The notes under the pieces are model-generated. The model saw only the letters and a program-made list of their open reading frames with translations, was not told the origin of the DNA and did no database searches. Positions 51,665 through 60,010 of a DNA stretch of 64,000 bases are shown piece after piece. The stretch comes from Flavobacteriales bacterium (GTDB lineage: Bacteria; Bacteroidota; Bacteroidia; UBA10329). Positions within the stretch are counted from its first letter, which is position 1. The number at the start of each line of letters is the position of its first letter. The stretch is from assembly GCA_016124845.1 (NCBI GenBank), contig WGMW01000006.1, positions 1 to 64,000 of the forward strand. The letters run 5' to 3'. The translations under genes and the position numbers were made by a program.

Positions 51665-52162
51665 TCAATCAGTTATACGAACAACCTTTACGAATCTCGA
51701 CAGATAATAGTCGTAAGAATCCAATGCGGTGACAATAATGCCACGTGCATTACTGGTGGCGCTATGGATGAACTGAAGGGGCTCGCCTGATTCGCTTACC
51801 ACAATTCCAGCATGTCCAACAGGACGCTTTTTCTTATCCCTTCCTGCAAAGAGAATGATATCGCCTTTTTGGCAACTGTCCAAGGGAATCTCTGAACCGA
51901 TGTTCGCCAATTCGGCTGTGGAACGCGGCAGCTCAACCCCGAATTTGGAATACACATAGCCCACAAATCCGCTGCAATCAAACCCTTCGGGCGAACAGCC
52001 ACCATATTTATATGGAACTCCTATAAGCGACTCGGCCAAATGGATCATGGAATCAACCTCGAAAACACTCGCGACCGAATCCATTGACAATGAATCAACC
52101 TCCTGTGCATTTGCAGCAGAAAGACCCGAAATCAGGAAACCGATAAGAATTACACTTCGCAT
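51665..52162 (-). CDS. Secreted NlpC/P60 (C40) peptidoglycan hydrolase
   Basis: This 165-residue protein has a signal peptide (1-20, ending AANAQ). The NlpC/P60 domain has nucleophile Cys63 in FDCSGFVGYVY, His117 in GHAGIVV and polar third residue His133 in FIHSA. Such enzymes cleave peptide stems in peptidoglycan. The ATG at 52162 is preferred over the adjacent GTG at 52165. Its -7 element ends four bases before, after the terminator of nqrF, so it is a separate transcript from the nqr genes. Confidence 0.9.
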   Translation of the reverse strand: MRSVILIGFLISGLSAANAQEVDSLSMDSVASVFEVDSMIHLAESLIGVPYKYGGCSPEGFDCSGFVGYVYSKFGVELPRSTAELANIGSEIPLDSCQKGDIILFAGRDKKKRPVGHAGIVVSESGEPLQFIHSATSNARGIIVTALDSYDYYLSRFVKVVRITD

Positions 52163-52166
52163 CACT

Positions 52167-52174
52167 CAAAACTA
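52167..52174 (-). promoter_or_regulatory. -7 promoter element (TAGTTTTG) of the NlpC/P60 gene
   Basis: This is a perfect TAnnTTTG match on the minus strand, four bases before the ATG at 52162, placed between the nqrF terminator and the gene. Confidence 0.5.
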
Positions 52175-52185
52175 TCGGCTTCTAA

Positions 52186-52217
52186 ACAAAAAAAGCGGCC
52201 CAAAATTGGGCCGCTTT
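52186..52217 (-). terminator. Rho-independent terminator of the nqr operon
   Basis: On the minus strand AAAGCGGCCCAA pairs with TTGGGCCGCTTT around a two-base loop, followed by a T tract. It ends the nqrABCDEF transcript. Confidence 0.9.
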
Positions 52218-52237
52218 GAACATTCAATTGTTTATCG

Positions 52238-53554
52238 TTATCCACCGAAGTCATCGAACGATACGTTCTCTGGTGGAACTCCCCAGTCATCGCACATCTT
52301 GATGACCGCTTGGTTCATCATCGGTGGTCCACAGAAGTAGAACTCGATCTCCTCTGGTGCATCGTGATGTTTCAGATACTGATCGATCACTGCATTGTGA
52401 ACGAACCCAACGAAGCCATCACCTTCCGGATCATTGATGTCTTTCTTCACCTTCCAGTTATCCTCAGGTTTGGCATCCGAAAGCACCATGTAGAAATTGA
52501 AGTTCGGGAAGTTCTGCTCGATCTCACGGAAATAGTGGATATAGAACAGTTCAGCCCGTGAACGACCACCGTACCAATAAGAAACTTTTCTTCCTGTCTT
52601 CAGGGTTTTAAAGAGGTGATAAATGTGCGAACGCATTGGCGCCATACCTGCTCCACCACCGATATAAAGCATTTCCGCTTCTGTCTCCTTGATGAAGAAT
52701 TCACCATAAGGTCCTGAAATGGTACACTTATCACCAGGCTTCAAGTTGAAAATGTAAGACGAAGCGATACCTGGGTTGATGTCAGCCCACGTGTTCTTGG
52801 CTCTGTCAAAAGGTGGAGCCGCAACACGCACGTTCAGCATGATGTTTCTTCCTTCCGCTGGGTAAGATGCCATCGAATAGGCACGTACCACTTCTTCGTC
52901 ATTCTTCATCACCAGATGACGCATGGCAAACGGACCTTCAGCCCAATCAGACTCAAATTTATCAGGCTCTCCTGGGTGATCTTTTGGATGCGCCTTGATG
53001 TCCATATCAGAGAACTTCACCTCGCATGGTGGAATCTTGATCTGAATGTAACCTCCCGCTTCGTAGTGCATCTCTTCTGGGATTTCCACCACGAATTCCT
53101 TGATATAGGTCGCCACATTGTAGTTGGAAACTACCGTTGCCTCCCACTCCTTGATACCGAAGATCTCTTCTGGGATGCCGATCTTCATATCCTGCTTGAT
53201 CTTTACTTGGCAACCCAATCTCCAATGGTCTTGTATCTGCTTACGCGAGAAATAAGGCGTTTCGGTAGGAAGGATCTCTCCTCCACCTTCGAATACTTGG
53301 CACTTACATTGTGCGCAGGTACCACCACCGCCACAGGCTGATGGCAAAAAGATCTTATTGTTTCCCAAGGTGGCGAGAATACTGCCCCCTGACTCGACCT
53401 CTACTTCCTTCTCGCCATTGATAAGCACCTTTACAGGACCTGAGGGTGCCAATTTGGCCTTTGCGAAAAGCAGTGTAGAGACCAGTAGAATAATGACCAG
53501 CAGGAACACAATGACGCTGGTAGCAATTACTGTAGATGTTGATAGAAGAACCAT
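52238..53554 (-). CDS. nqrF: Na+-translocating NADH:quinone reductase subunit F
   Basis: This 438-residue subunit takes electrons from NADH. An N-terminal membrane helix (about 7-30) is followed by a plant-type 2Fe-2S domain with ligands Cys74, Cys80, Cys83 and Cys115. An FAD domain (RAYSMASYP) and an NADH domain (GGGAGMAPMRSH; FYFCGPPMMNQAV) follow. It is the last gene of the nqr operon; a terminator follows. The start at 53554 gives the membrane helix at the usual place. Confidence 0.96.
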   Translation of the reverse strand: MVLLSTSTVIATSVIVFLLVIILLVSTLLFAKAKLAPSGPVKVLINGEKEVEVESGGSILATLGNNKIFLPSACGGGGTCAQCKCQVFEGGGEILPTETPYFSRKQIQDHWRLGCQVKIKQDMKIGIPEEIFGIKEWEATVVSNYNVATYIKEFVVEIPEEMHYEAGGYIQIKIPPCEVKFSDMDIKAHPKDHPGEPDKFESDWAEGPFAMRHLVMKNDEEVVRAYSMASYPAEGRNIMLNVRVAAPPFDRAKNTWADINPGIASSYIFNLKPGDKCTISGPYGEFFIKETEAEMLYIGGGAGMAPMRSHIYHLFKTLKTGRKVSYWYGGRSRAELFYIHYFREIEQNFPNFNFYMVLSDAKPEDNWKVKKDINDPEGDGFVGFVHNAVIDQYLKHHDAPEEIEFYFCGPPMMNQAVIKMCDDWGVPPENVSFDDFGG

Positions 53555-53572
53555 GCTTTGCTTAGATCTCTG

Positions 53573-54187
53573 TTAAAGTTTGATACCCATAAAACTCATG
53601 AAGGCAATGCCCATCAATCCCGTAAGGATGAAGGTGATACCCAAACCACGGAGTGGACCAGGAACACTTGAGTAACGGATTTTTTCGCGAATAGCAGCGA
53701 TGGCCACAATGGCCATGAACCAACCAATACCTGAACCCACACCGAAAGCCGTGGCTTCACCGATGTTGGCATATTGACGTTCTTGCATGAAAAGCGCACC
53801 TCCAAGAATGGAGCAGTTTACCGCAATAAGCGGAAGGAAAATACCGAGTGATGAATACAACGCTGGCGCGAATTTCTCAACGGCCATTTCCACCAACTGC
53901 ACCATGGCGGCAATGATGGCGATGAACATGATGAAGCTGAGGAAGCTCAGATCCATGGTGGCCAAACTTGGACTCAACCATGCCAAAGCGCCTTCCTTCA
54001 ACATGTAGTTCTCCATCAGGTAGTTCACCGGAACCGTGATGCCGAGTACGAAGATCACCGCAGCACCGAGACCGACACCTGTCTTCACCGTTTTACTTAC
54101 GGCCAAGTACGAACACATGCCCAAGAAGTAGGCAAAGATCATGTTCTCAATGAAGATGGCCTTTACGATTATATTGATGTATTCCAT
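53573..54187 (-). CDS. nqrE: Na+-translocating NADH:quinone reductase subunit E
   Basis: This 204-residue subunit has six membrane helices of the NqrD/NqrE/RnfA/RnfE fold. It keeps [16 protein letters not shown] near the start and [14 protein letters not shown] in the middle. Family members share an intramembrane iron site formed by cysteines of NqrD and NqrE. The ATG at 54187 gives the usual N-terminus. It lies 38 bp after nqrD. Confidence 0.96.
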   Translation of the reverse strand: MEYINIIVKAIFIENMIFAYFLGMCSYLAVSKTVKTGVGLGAAVIFVLGITVPVNYLMENYMLKEGALAWLSPSLATMDLSFLSFIMFIAIIAAMVQLVEMAVEKFAPALYSSLGIFLPLIAVNCSILGGALFMQERQYANIGEATAFGVGSGIGWFMAIVAIAAIREKIRYSSVPGPLRGLGITFILTGLMGIAFMSFMGIKL

Positions 54188-54225
54188 TTTCTGTAGCTTC
54201 TAATTAGTTTCAAGCCGTATGCTTT

Positions 54226-54945
54226 TTAAGCCTCGATCAATTTCGTGTTTCGTGAACGCTGAACCCAGATGATCACACCGACCGTGATCAACGCCATCGG
54301 TGGCAGGATCATCAGACCGTTGTCCACATAACCCAATGCGTAAAGTCCCGATGCTTCGGTTGCCAATGAGCCATCCGAAAGCAATGCTCCCACTTTGTGA
54401 CCGAAAATGGGGTAGCCCCACAACTTTCCAGAGCCAAGGAGCTCACGGAAAACAGATACGATAATGAGGATAAGTCCGTAACCAAGGCCGTTTCCGATAC
54501 CGTCCAAGAACGCTGGCCAAGGCTTGTTCCCAAGCGCAAATGCCTCCAAACGCCCCATGATGATACAGTTGGTGATGATAAGACCAACGAATACGGAAAG
54601 CGCCTTGCTGATGTCGTAAACAAACGCCTTCAACACCTGATCCACAAGAATTACCAAAGCCGCAACGATCACCAACTGAACAATGATTCGGATACGGTTC
54701 GGAATGTAATTCCGCATCAGCGAAACGATAACGTTACCCATGGCCGTCACAAACGTTACCGACAGCGCCATTACAAACGCCTGTTTCACCTGCACGGTAA
54801 TGGCCAAGGCCGAACAGATACCGAGTACCTGTACCGTGATCGGGTTATCATCATCCAACGGATTACTGATAAGCGCCTTGTTCTTCTTAGAGAACAATGG
54901 CTCGCTCGGCTGCTTTACTTTTTCTTCAACTGCTACTTCGCTCAT
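54226..54945 (-). CDS. nqrD: Na+-translocating NADH:quinone reductase subunit D
   Basis: This 239-residue membrane subunit is homologous to NqrE. It has [10 protein letters not shown] with the conserved Cys, [13 protein letters not shown] and six helices. The N-terminal extension (about 30 residues with [18 protein letters not shown]) is typical of Bacteroidota NqrD. It lies 24 bp after nqrC. Confidence 0.96.
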   Translation of the reverse strand: MSEVAVEEKVKQPSEPLFSKKNKALISNPLDDDNPITVQVLGICSALAITVQVKQAFVMALSVTFVTAMGNVIVSLMRNYIPNRIRIIVQLVIVAALVILVDQVLKAFVYDISKALSVFVGLIITNCIIMGRLEAFALGNKPWPAFLDGIGNGLGYGLILIIVSVFRELLGSGKLWGYPIFGHKVGALLSDGSLATEASGLYALGYVDNGLMILPPMALITVGVIIWVQRSRNTKLIEA

Positions 54946-54969
54946 TGTGAAGTTTTTTAGTTCTGTTCT

Positions 54970-55899
54970 TTAATCAACAACTACGGTTGTATCTACTTTT
55001 TCCACATCCAAGGAATCCATGAATGCCACGGCCGCAGAATCTGGCGAAATCTCCTCTCCCAATCCTGAATTTTCTCCAACTCCCATACTTCCACTCGCAG
55101 AAGCATCACTCGCCTGCAGCCCCAGAAAATAAGGTTCGTACAACTTAAGCGTACGCATGATCATTTCGGTTACGCCATTACTTGTAATGGTTCCACCAGA
55201 GATGGCATCAACTCCGTGAGGACTTCCTTTCGCTCCACCTTTCACAGCTTTGATTCCGGTAAAATCTCCCTTCTCATCAAAAATGGTCTTGCCTTTAAAT
55301 GGAATCTGGAAGGCAGGCTGTGCGATCTCCGCTCCCAAACCAGGTGTTTCCGACTTGTGATCGAATACGGCACCGACAACCGTCTTGCCGTCAGCGGCAA
55401 TGGCCAAGTACCCCCAGATAGGTCCCCAAAGTCCTGTTCCTACCAACGGGACAACGTAAAGTTTCTCTCCATCCTTATCGATAACGTACAATGGAAAGTT
55501 GACGCCCTTGCCACCGTTAAATGCAGCCAATTCGCTACGGATCTCATCGATATTGCTGAACTCCTGCACGTCCAATTTGGTATAGATGTTCGAAAGACCC
55601 GATTTATAATCTTTCAACACATCAATATCAAAAGCGTTCAGTTCGGTTTGCTTCACCTTGCCATCTGCACCGATCACCAATGCCTCTTTCACATACTCAT
55701 CATAGGCTGTCTCTGCTTCATTTGCAGGAACTTCAATGCCTACTCCCTTGAGGATGTTCTGACGCTTCTCATTGTTCACATTCGCAGTTTGCATCGGCTT
55801 CAGGCTTTCGGATGCCAATGCCAAAAGCGTGGCAACGATAACCACCATCACCGTGGCGAAGAGGAATGTGTACTTATTACTGTTTACATCAACCGCCAT
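54970..55899 (-). CDS. nqrC: Na+-translocating NADH:quinone reductase subunit C
   Basis: This 309-residue subunit has one N-terminal membrane helix (about 10-30) and a periplasmic FMN-binding domain. The FMN attachment motif reads DAISGGTITS, with probable acceptor Thr237; the second Gly replaces the usual Ala of SGAT. FMN is attached by ApbE, encoded at 50298-51263. An acidic C-terminal tail (about 280-309) extends beyond typical NqrC. nqrB ends two bases upstream. Confidence 0.95.
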   Translation of the reverse strand: MAVDVNSNKYTFLFATVMVVIVATLLALASESLKPMQTANVNNEKRQNILKGVGIEVPANEAETAYDEYVKEALVIGADGKVKQTELNAFDIDVLKDYKSGLSNIYTKLDVQEFSNIDEIRSELAAFNGGKGVNFPLYVIDKDGEKLYVVPLVGTGLWGPIWGYLAIAADGKTVVGAVFDHKSETPGLGAEIAQPAFQIPFKGKTIFDEKGDFTGIKAVKGGAKGSPHGVDAISGGTITSNGVTEMIMRTLKLYEPYFLGLQASDASASGSMGVGENSGLGEEISPDSAAVAFMDSLDVEKVDTTVVVD

Positions 55900-55901
55900 G
55901 A

Positions 55902-57077
55902 TTACGCAGCTTTAACGTTTAGTCTTTTCAATCTTCTCTTAATGTTCGCCTCCACCACGTAGTGATCGATAAGCGGTGCCATCACGTTCATGAACAGAAT
56001 GGCCAACATGATTCCTTCCGGATAGGCCGGGTTGAACACGCGGATCATAATGGCCATGAATCCGATCAAAAATCCGTAGATCAGTTTTCCCGTGTTGGTC
56101 TGTGCGGCCGTTACAGGATCTGTTGCCATGAACACAACTCCGAAGGCGAAACCACCTACCAGCAGATGCTCATACCATGGGAACTGCATCAGGCCATTGG
56201 CTCCGAACGCGTTGAAGATCAATCCCATTGCCGAAGCACCAACAACAGCCGAAAGCATGATTCTCCAGCTTGCAATTCCTGTGAAAAGAAGGATGGCCGC
56301 TCCAATGAGAACCGCCAAGGTCGAGGTCTCTCCTACCGAACCTGGAATGAATCCAAGGAACATGTCCTGAACCGTGAAACGCAGATGCTCCAGACCGCCT
56401 TTCATGGCGGCAAGATCACCCAGCAGCGTTGCTCCCGAAATCGCATCGTTCTCCATGGCTCCGTGAATCCAAACCTTGTCTCCCGACATGAATGTTGGAT
56501 AGGCGAAGAACAGGAACGCTCTTGCCGTAAGTGCCACGTTCAGAACGTTCATTCCCGTACCACCGAACACCTCTTTTCCGAAAACAACCGCAAATGCCAC
56601 CGCTACGGCCAACATCCAAAGAGGAATATCAACCGGAACGATCAACGGAATAAGCATCCCTGTCACCAAGTATCCTTCTTCTACGGAGTGTCCTTTGTAC
56701 ATCGCAAAACCGAACTCGATGCCCAGACCGACCGCGTAAGACACCACCACCAACGGAAGCACCTTTACAAGTCCAATGCTGAACATGTCCATGAAGGAGG
56801 CCGTGGCCAATTCGCCCAACTCGCGGTAATGCTGATAACCAGCGTTGTACATACCGAAAAGCAGACATGGCAACATGGCCGTGATCACCACGCTCATGGT
56901 TCTTTTCAGGTCAATGCCATCGCGGATGTGCGAACCTGAATGCGTCACCTCTTCCGGTGTGAACGCAAAGGTCTCCAACGCATCAATGGCGGTAAGAACC
57001 TTATTGTACTTCTCGAACTTGCCCCCTTTCTCAAACGGGGCTTTCATGTTCTGGAAGGCTGTATGCAAAAACTTCAT
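55902..57077 (-). CDS. nqrB: Na+-translocating NADH:quinone reductase subunit B
   Basis: This 391-residue membrane subunit is the Na+-channel-bearing core. The FMN attachment motif DAISGATLLG gives Thr217 as acceptor, and about ten helices are present. The riboflavin site is also expected in this subunit. ATATDP-like FMATDPVTAAQTN near the C-terminus matches the family. It lies 13 bp after nqrA and two bases before nqrC. Confidence 0.96.
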   Translation of the reverse strand: MKFLHTAFQNMKAPFEKGGKFEKYNKVLTAIDALETFAFTPEEVTHSGSHIRDGIDLKRTMSVVITAMLPCLLFGMYNAGYQHYRELGELATASFMDMFSIGLVKVLPLVVVSYAVGLGIEFGFAMYKGHSVEEGYLVTGMLIPLIVPVDIPLWMLAVAVAFAVVFGKEVFGGTGMNVLNVALTARAFLFFAYPTFMSGDKVWIHGAMENDAISGATLLGDLAAMKGGLEHLRFTVQDMFLGFIPGSVGETSTLAVLIGAAILLFTGIASWRIMLSAVVGASAMGLIFNAFGANGLMQFPWYEHLLVGGFAFGVVFMATDPVTAAQTNTGKLIYGFLIGFMAIMIRVFNPAYPEGIMLAILFMNVMAPLIDHYVVEANIKRRLKRLNVKAA

Positions 57078-57090
57078 CGTGCCTTATCGT

Positions 57091-58449
57091 TTATCCACAT
57101 TCTTGTTCAATGAGCTTCAATCCATCGCGAACGATCTGCTGTGCTGGCGTCTTTGACGTGCACACATATTCGCAAAGCGCAAAGTCCTCATCATCCACCT
57201 CGTAAATACCGAGGTTTTCCATCAATTCAATATCGCTGATCATGATCGCCTTCAGCAGGTGCTGCGGGTAGATGTCCATTGGGAATACACTCTCGTACTC
57301 GCCTGTGACTACCAGCGCGCGCTTCTCACCATTGGTATTGGTGTCCAACGCATACTTCTTGCCTGACATCAGCCAAGAGAAATAGCTGTGCGACATGGAG
57401 AATTTGCCAAAACCGGGGCTTGCCCACCCTTCCGTAATGAAGAACTTGGCGTGGTCGCCTTCTGGGATCACCGTCACTTCCTTATCGTAGAAGCCGAGGT
57501 AGCCGTCAGCGCTCACATTCGTACCTGTAAGCACATTTCCGCTGATGTAACGGTTGTTGCCACCGTTCACATCCTTGGCAATGGAAGCAACACTGCTACC
57601 TTGAAGGGTGCGCGAATACTTCGGATTGGAAACCGAAGAACCTGCCACCGCCACCACGCGCGTAGCATCATATTTACCTGTTAGGAATGCGTTTCCGATC
57701 AACGCCACATCCTGTGCCGTTACCGTAAACACCACTTCACCTTTGTTCAATGGGTCGAGGTGATGGATCTGCACACCCACATTACCAGATGGGTGCGGAC
57801 CGCTGAACCAGTTTACCTGAACACCTTTCGCGCTTTTCACCACGTTCGAAGTGCTCAACGTGCGGTGCAGATTCAAATGAACCGTACCGTCTGTCAGTTG
57901 CTTCAACACTTCCAAACCTGCTTGAAACTCCTTCTCCTTTCCGTTCAGTACAAAATCAACATCAGCAGCCAAAGGCGCGCTGTCGAAACCTGTAATGAAA
58001 ATGGCTTTCGGGTTGTCACTTGGGCGGGCAACGGTCGCATACGGACGTCTTCTGATGAACGCCCACAGACCACTTTCCAACAATTTCGTCTTCACATCCT
58101 CACGGCTCATGGTGGCAGCATCGGCTGTACCAAGCGCTGCGTAGCGTGTCTCCTTGTCACCAAGGATCTTAATACCCAAAATCTTACGCTTGGCACCTCG
58201 CACAACTTCCACCACTTCGCCACTTACCGGAGAGGAAACCTTTACCTCAGGATAATCCTTGCTGTAGAACAACGGTGTTCCGGCAAGTACCTCTGCGCCT
58301 TCCTTTACCAGCAGTTTTGGGGTGAAATTCTTGAAATCGATCGGTTTGACCATGAATGTGTCGGACCTCTCTGAGTTGCCGATCACTTTGTCGGCCTCAC
58401 CCTTTAGCGGGATGTTCAGGCCCTTTTTGATCCTGATGTCTTTTGACAT
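57091..58449 (-). CDS. nqrA: Na+-translocating NADH:quinone reductase subunit A
   Basis: This 452-residue peripheral subunit carries the ubiquinone-binding site in Vibrio. It starts IRIKKGLNIPLKGEAD and keeps KVEEGDxVxxGxPLF-like KEGAEVLAGTPLFYSKD, then VNWFSGPHPSGNVGVQIHH. It is the first gene of the operon. A -7 element and a Fur/PerR-like palindrome lie upstream. The Na+ pump would supply a sodium gradient for transport. Confidence 0.96.
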   Translation of the reverse strand: MSKDIRIKKGLNIPLKGEADKVIGNSERSDTFMVKPIDFKNFTPKLLVKEGAEVLAGTPLFYSKDYPEVKVSSPVSGEVVEVVRGAKRKILGIKILGDKETRYAALGTADAATMSREDVKTKLLESGLWAFIRRRPYATVARPSDNPKAIFITGFDSAPLAADVDFVLNGKEKEFQAGLEVLKQLTDGTVHLNLHRTLSTSNVVKSAKGVQVNWFSGPHPSGNVGVQIHHLDPLNKGEVVFTVTAQDVALIGNAFLTGKYDATRVVAVAGSSVSNPKYSRTLQGSSVASIAKDVNGGNNRYISGNVLTGTNVSADGYLGFYDKEVTVIPEGDHAKFFITEGWASPGFGKFSMSHSYFSWLMSGKKYALDTNTNGEKRALVVTGEYESVFPMDIYPQHLLKAIMISDIELMENLGIYEVDDEDFALCEYVCTSKTPAQQIVRDGLKLIEQECG

Positions 58450-58483
58450 GTTTATGCGGATTTCTCGTCCTTAAAATCGCGGG

Positions 58484-58491
58484 CAAAATTA
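58484..58491 (-). promoter_or_regulatory. -7 promoter element (TAATTTTG) of the nqr operon
   Basis: This is a perfect TAnnTTTG match on the minus strand, 34 bases before the nqrA ATG. The rest of the 224-bp spacer to 58673 shows no gene. Confidence 0.5.
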
Positions 58492-58535
58492 AGAGAAACC
58501 GAATAGGCACTATGACGAATATTGACCACTTATTA

Positions 58536-58554
58536 ATTTAGAACCATTCTAAAT
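58536..58554. promoter_or_regulatory. Fur/PerR-like palindromic box upstream of nqrA
   Basis: The palindrome ATTTAGAACCATTCTAAAT matches 11 of the 12 defined bases of the PerR-type consensus TTAnAATnATTnTAA. Its centre lies about 96 bases upstream of the nqrA start. A Fur-family regulator gene is present at 47965-48459. Whether the box controls nqr is inferred. Confidence 0.45.
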
Positions 58555-58673
58555 AAAACGATTCCTTAACATCAGAATTACCTATGCACATCCTTCAACT
58601 TGGTCATTTTAAACAAGGGGAAAAATCTCACGGCTGCGGAGCGCTCAAACGCGCTACAGGAAATAAACGCTGG

Positions 58674-59846
58674 CTACTTCATCATAAACCGCCCACCCCG
58701 TATAACGTACGGAACGCCATCAATGGTAATCTCATCTCCTTCACGCTTCAGCGCGAGATCCAGAATGTCATCTTCCATCGTATGCACAGACCCTTTGGTT
58801 CTTCTGGCAAGGTCTAAATACTGTGTATTGATAGGCTTTTTCACTCCGAAAAGATCCATTCCGCAAACGATCACCTTCACAGGTTTATCGATCTTGCTCA
58901 TAAAGGAATAATCGCGCATATCCGCCCAATTGTCTGCCAGCATCACCACCTGTTTGGTCTTCGGATACTTCTCCAATCCTTTTATGACCGATTCAACGTT
59001 ATTCTCTGGCGTATCGCCACCGAAACCATTGCTTATACACTTGAAAGCGTAGTTGGTGATCGTATCAATGGAATTCGTTTTGCACAGGTAAACCCCGCCT
59101 ACCCTTCCAGCGCGCTTCAGGTAGTCAGGCGTCATATCTCCATCGTTGAAAAACGAGAAGTTCAGCATCTGTTTATTGTGCTTCAGATGCAGCCAAGTAA
59201 AAACCTGGATGTAATAGGGAGACATGCTTCCGGTAAGATCCACACAGATCAACTCCTCGTCAAATTTGATGTGTTTCTCCAGAATCGGGAACAGCGAGGT
59301 ATCACCGATGCTCTCAACCGAAAGGTCTCCGAACATCGACTCAGGAGATTCAGGCTTGTAAAAGGGCACCTTCAGATACTTGATCACAATGCCGTGGAAC
59401 AGTTTCTTGGCACCATCCTCTGTGGCATAACCCAGTTGCTCCACGAAATTCCAATCGACCATCTTTTGGTTGAACACATCCGGGCACAGGAAATACAGCT
59501 CCGCCACCCGTTTCTTGTTCAGTATATCCTGAACGTCCTCGTTCTTGAAATCGGTGTACACCACATCCACACTCAGAATGTTGCAGCCACCTTCATTCAG
59601 TTCGGCCGCATCTTCAGGGTTCAGTATCTGTGCGCTGCCGTAGTTCATTCGCAGGGTCACGGTCTTCACCTTATCGCTCTCATCCTTTCGCATCTCATAG
59701 AGCCTTACCTTGGTGGTATCCACCTTCAGGTTAATGTTCATATCAACCCGCATGCTCGCGTCCTGAGCGTAGGTTAATTGAAAAGAAGAAATACAGAAAA
59801 TGAAAGCGATGGCTGCAACCGCAGCGCGAAAAGTAGAGGTATCCAT
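58674..59846 (-). CDS. Secreted protein with von Willebrand factor A-like domain
   Basis: This 390-residue protein has a signal peptide (about 1-27, ending TYAQ). A beta-rich domain (about 40-190) with LYEMRKDESDKVKTVT is followed by a VWA-like domain from residue 200. The metal-site loop reads DLTGSMSPY, a variant of DxSxS with Thr in place of the first Ser. Later segments are GGDTPENNVE (MIDAS-completing Asp and Thr) and VKVIVCGMDL. The C-terminus is hydrophilic. The role is unknown. It is divergent from the T9SS plug gene. Confidence 0.75.
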   Translation of the reverse strand: MDTSTFRAAVAAIAFIFCISSFQLTYAQDASMRVDMNINLKVDTTKVRLYEMRKDESDKVKTVTLRMNYGSAQILNPEDAAELNEGGCNILSVDVVYTDFKNEDVQDILNKKRVAELYFLCPDVFNQKMVDWNFVEQLGYATEDGAKKLFHGIVIKYLKVPFYKPESPESMFGDLSVESIGDTSLFPILEKHIKFDEELICVDLTGSMSPYYIQVFTWLHLKHNKQMLNFSFFNDGDMTPDYLKRAGRVGGVYLCKTNSIDTITNYAFKCISNGFGGDTPENNVESVIKGLEKYPKTKQVVMLADNWADMRDYSFMSKIDKPVKVIVCGMDLFGVKKPINTQYLDLARRTKGSVHTMEDDILDLALKREGDEITIDGVPYVIRGGRFMMK

Positions 59847-59993
59847 GGCAGGTAGTTTGTGGAATTACTCCATCACAAACGCCAACAGAACAGCAAATAT
59901 TATTTTAAAGCGTGACTCTTACCGTTTATTACAGGCTACCGGGTGGAGCTTCACTCATAATTGCCAATATCTCCTCCCACACTCCGTTACTCC

Positions 59994-60001
59994 TATCTTT
60001 G
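59994..60001 (+). promoter_or_regulatory. -7 promoter element (TATCTTTG) of the plug protein gene
   Basis: This is a perfect TAnnTTTG match nine bases before the ATG at 60011, which supports that start over in-frame codons back to 59912. Confidence 0.55.
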
Positions 60002-60010
60002 CCGCCCGAT

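Noticed and set aside
55962-56939. 325-codon frame on the plus strand
   Set aside because: It lies opposite nqrB, which is certain, and its composition (His, Arg and Gln-rich) is that of an antisense shadow.
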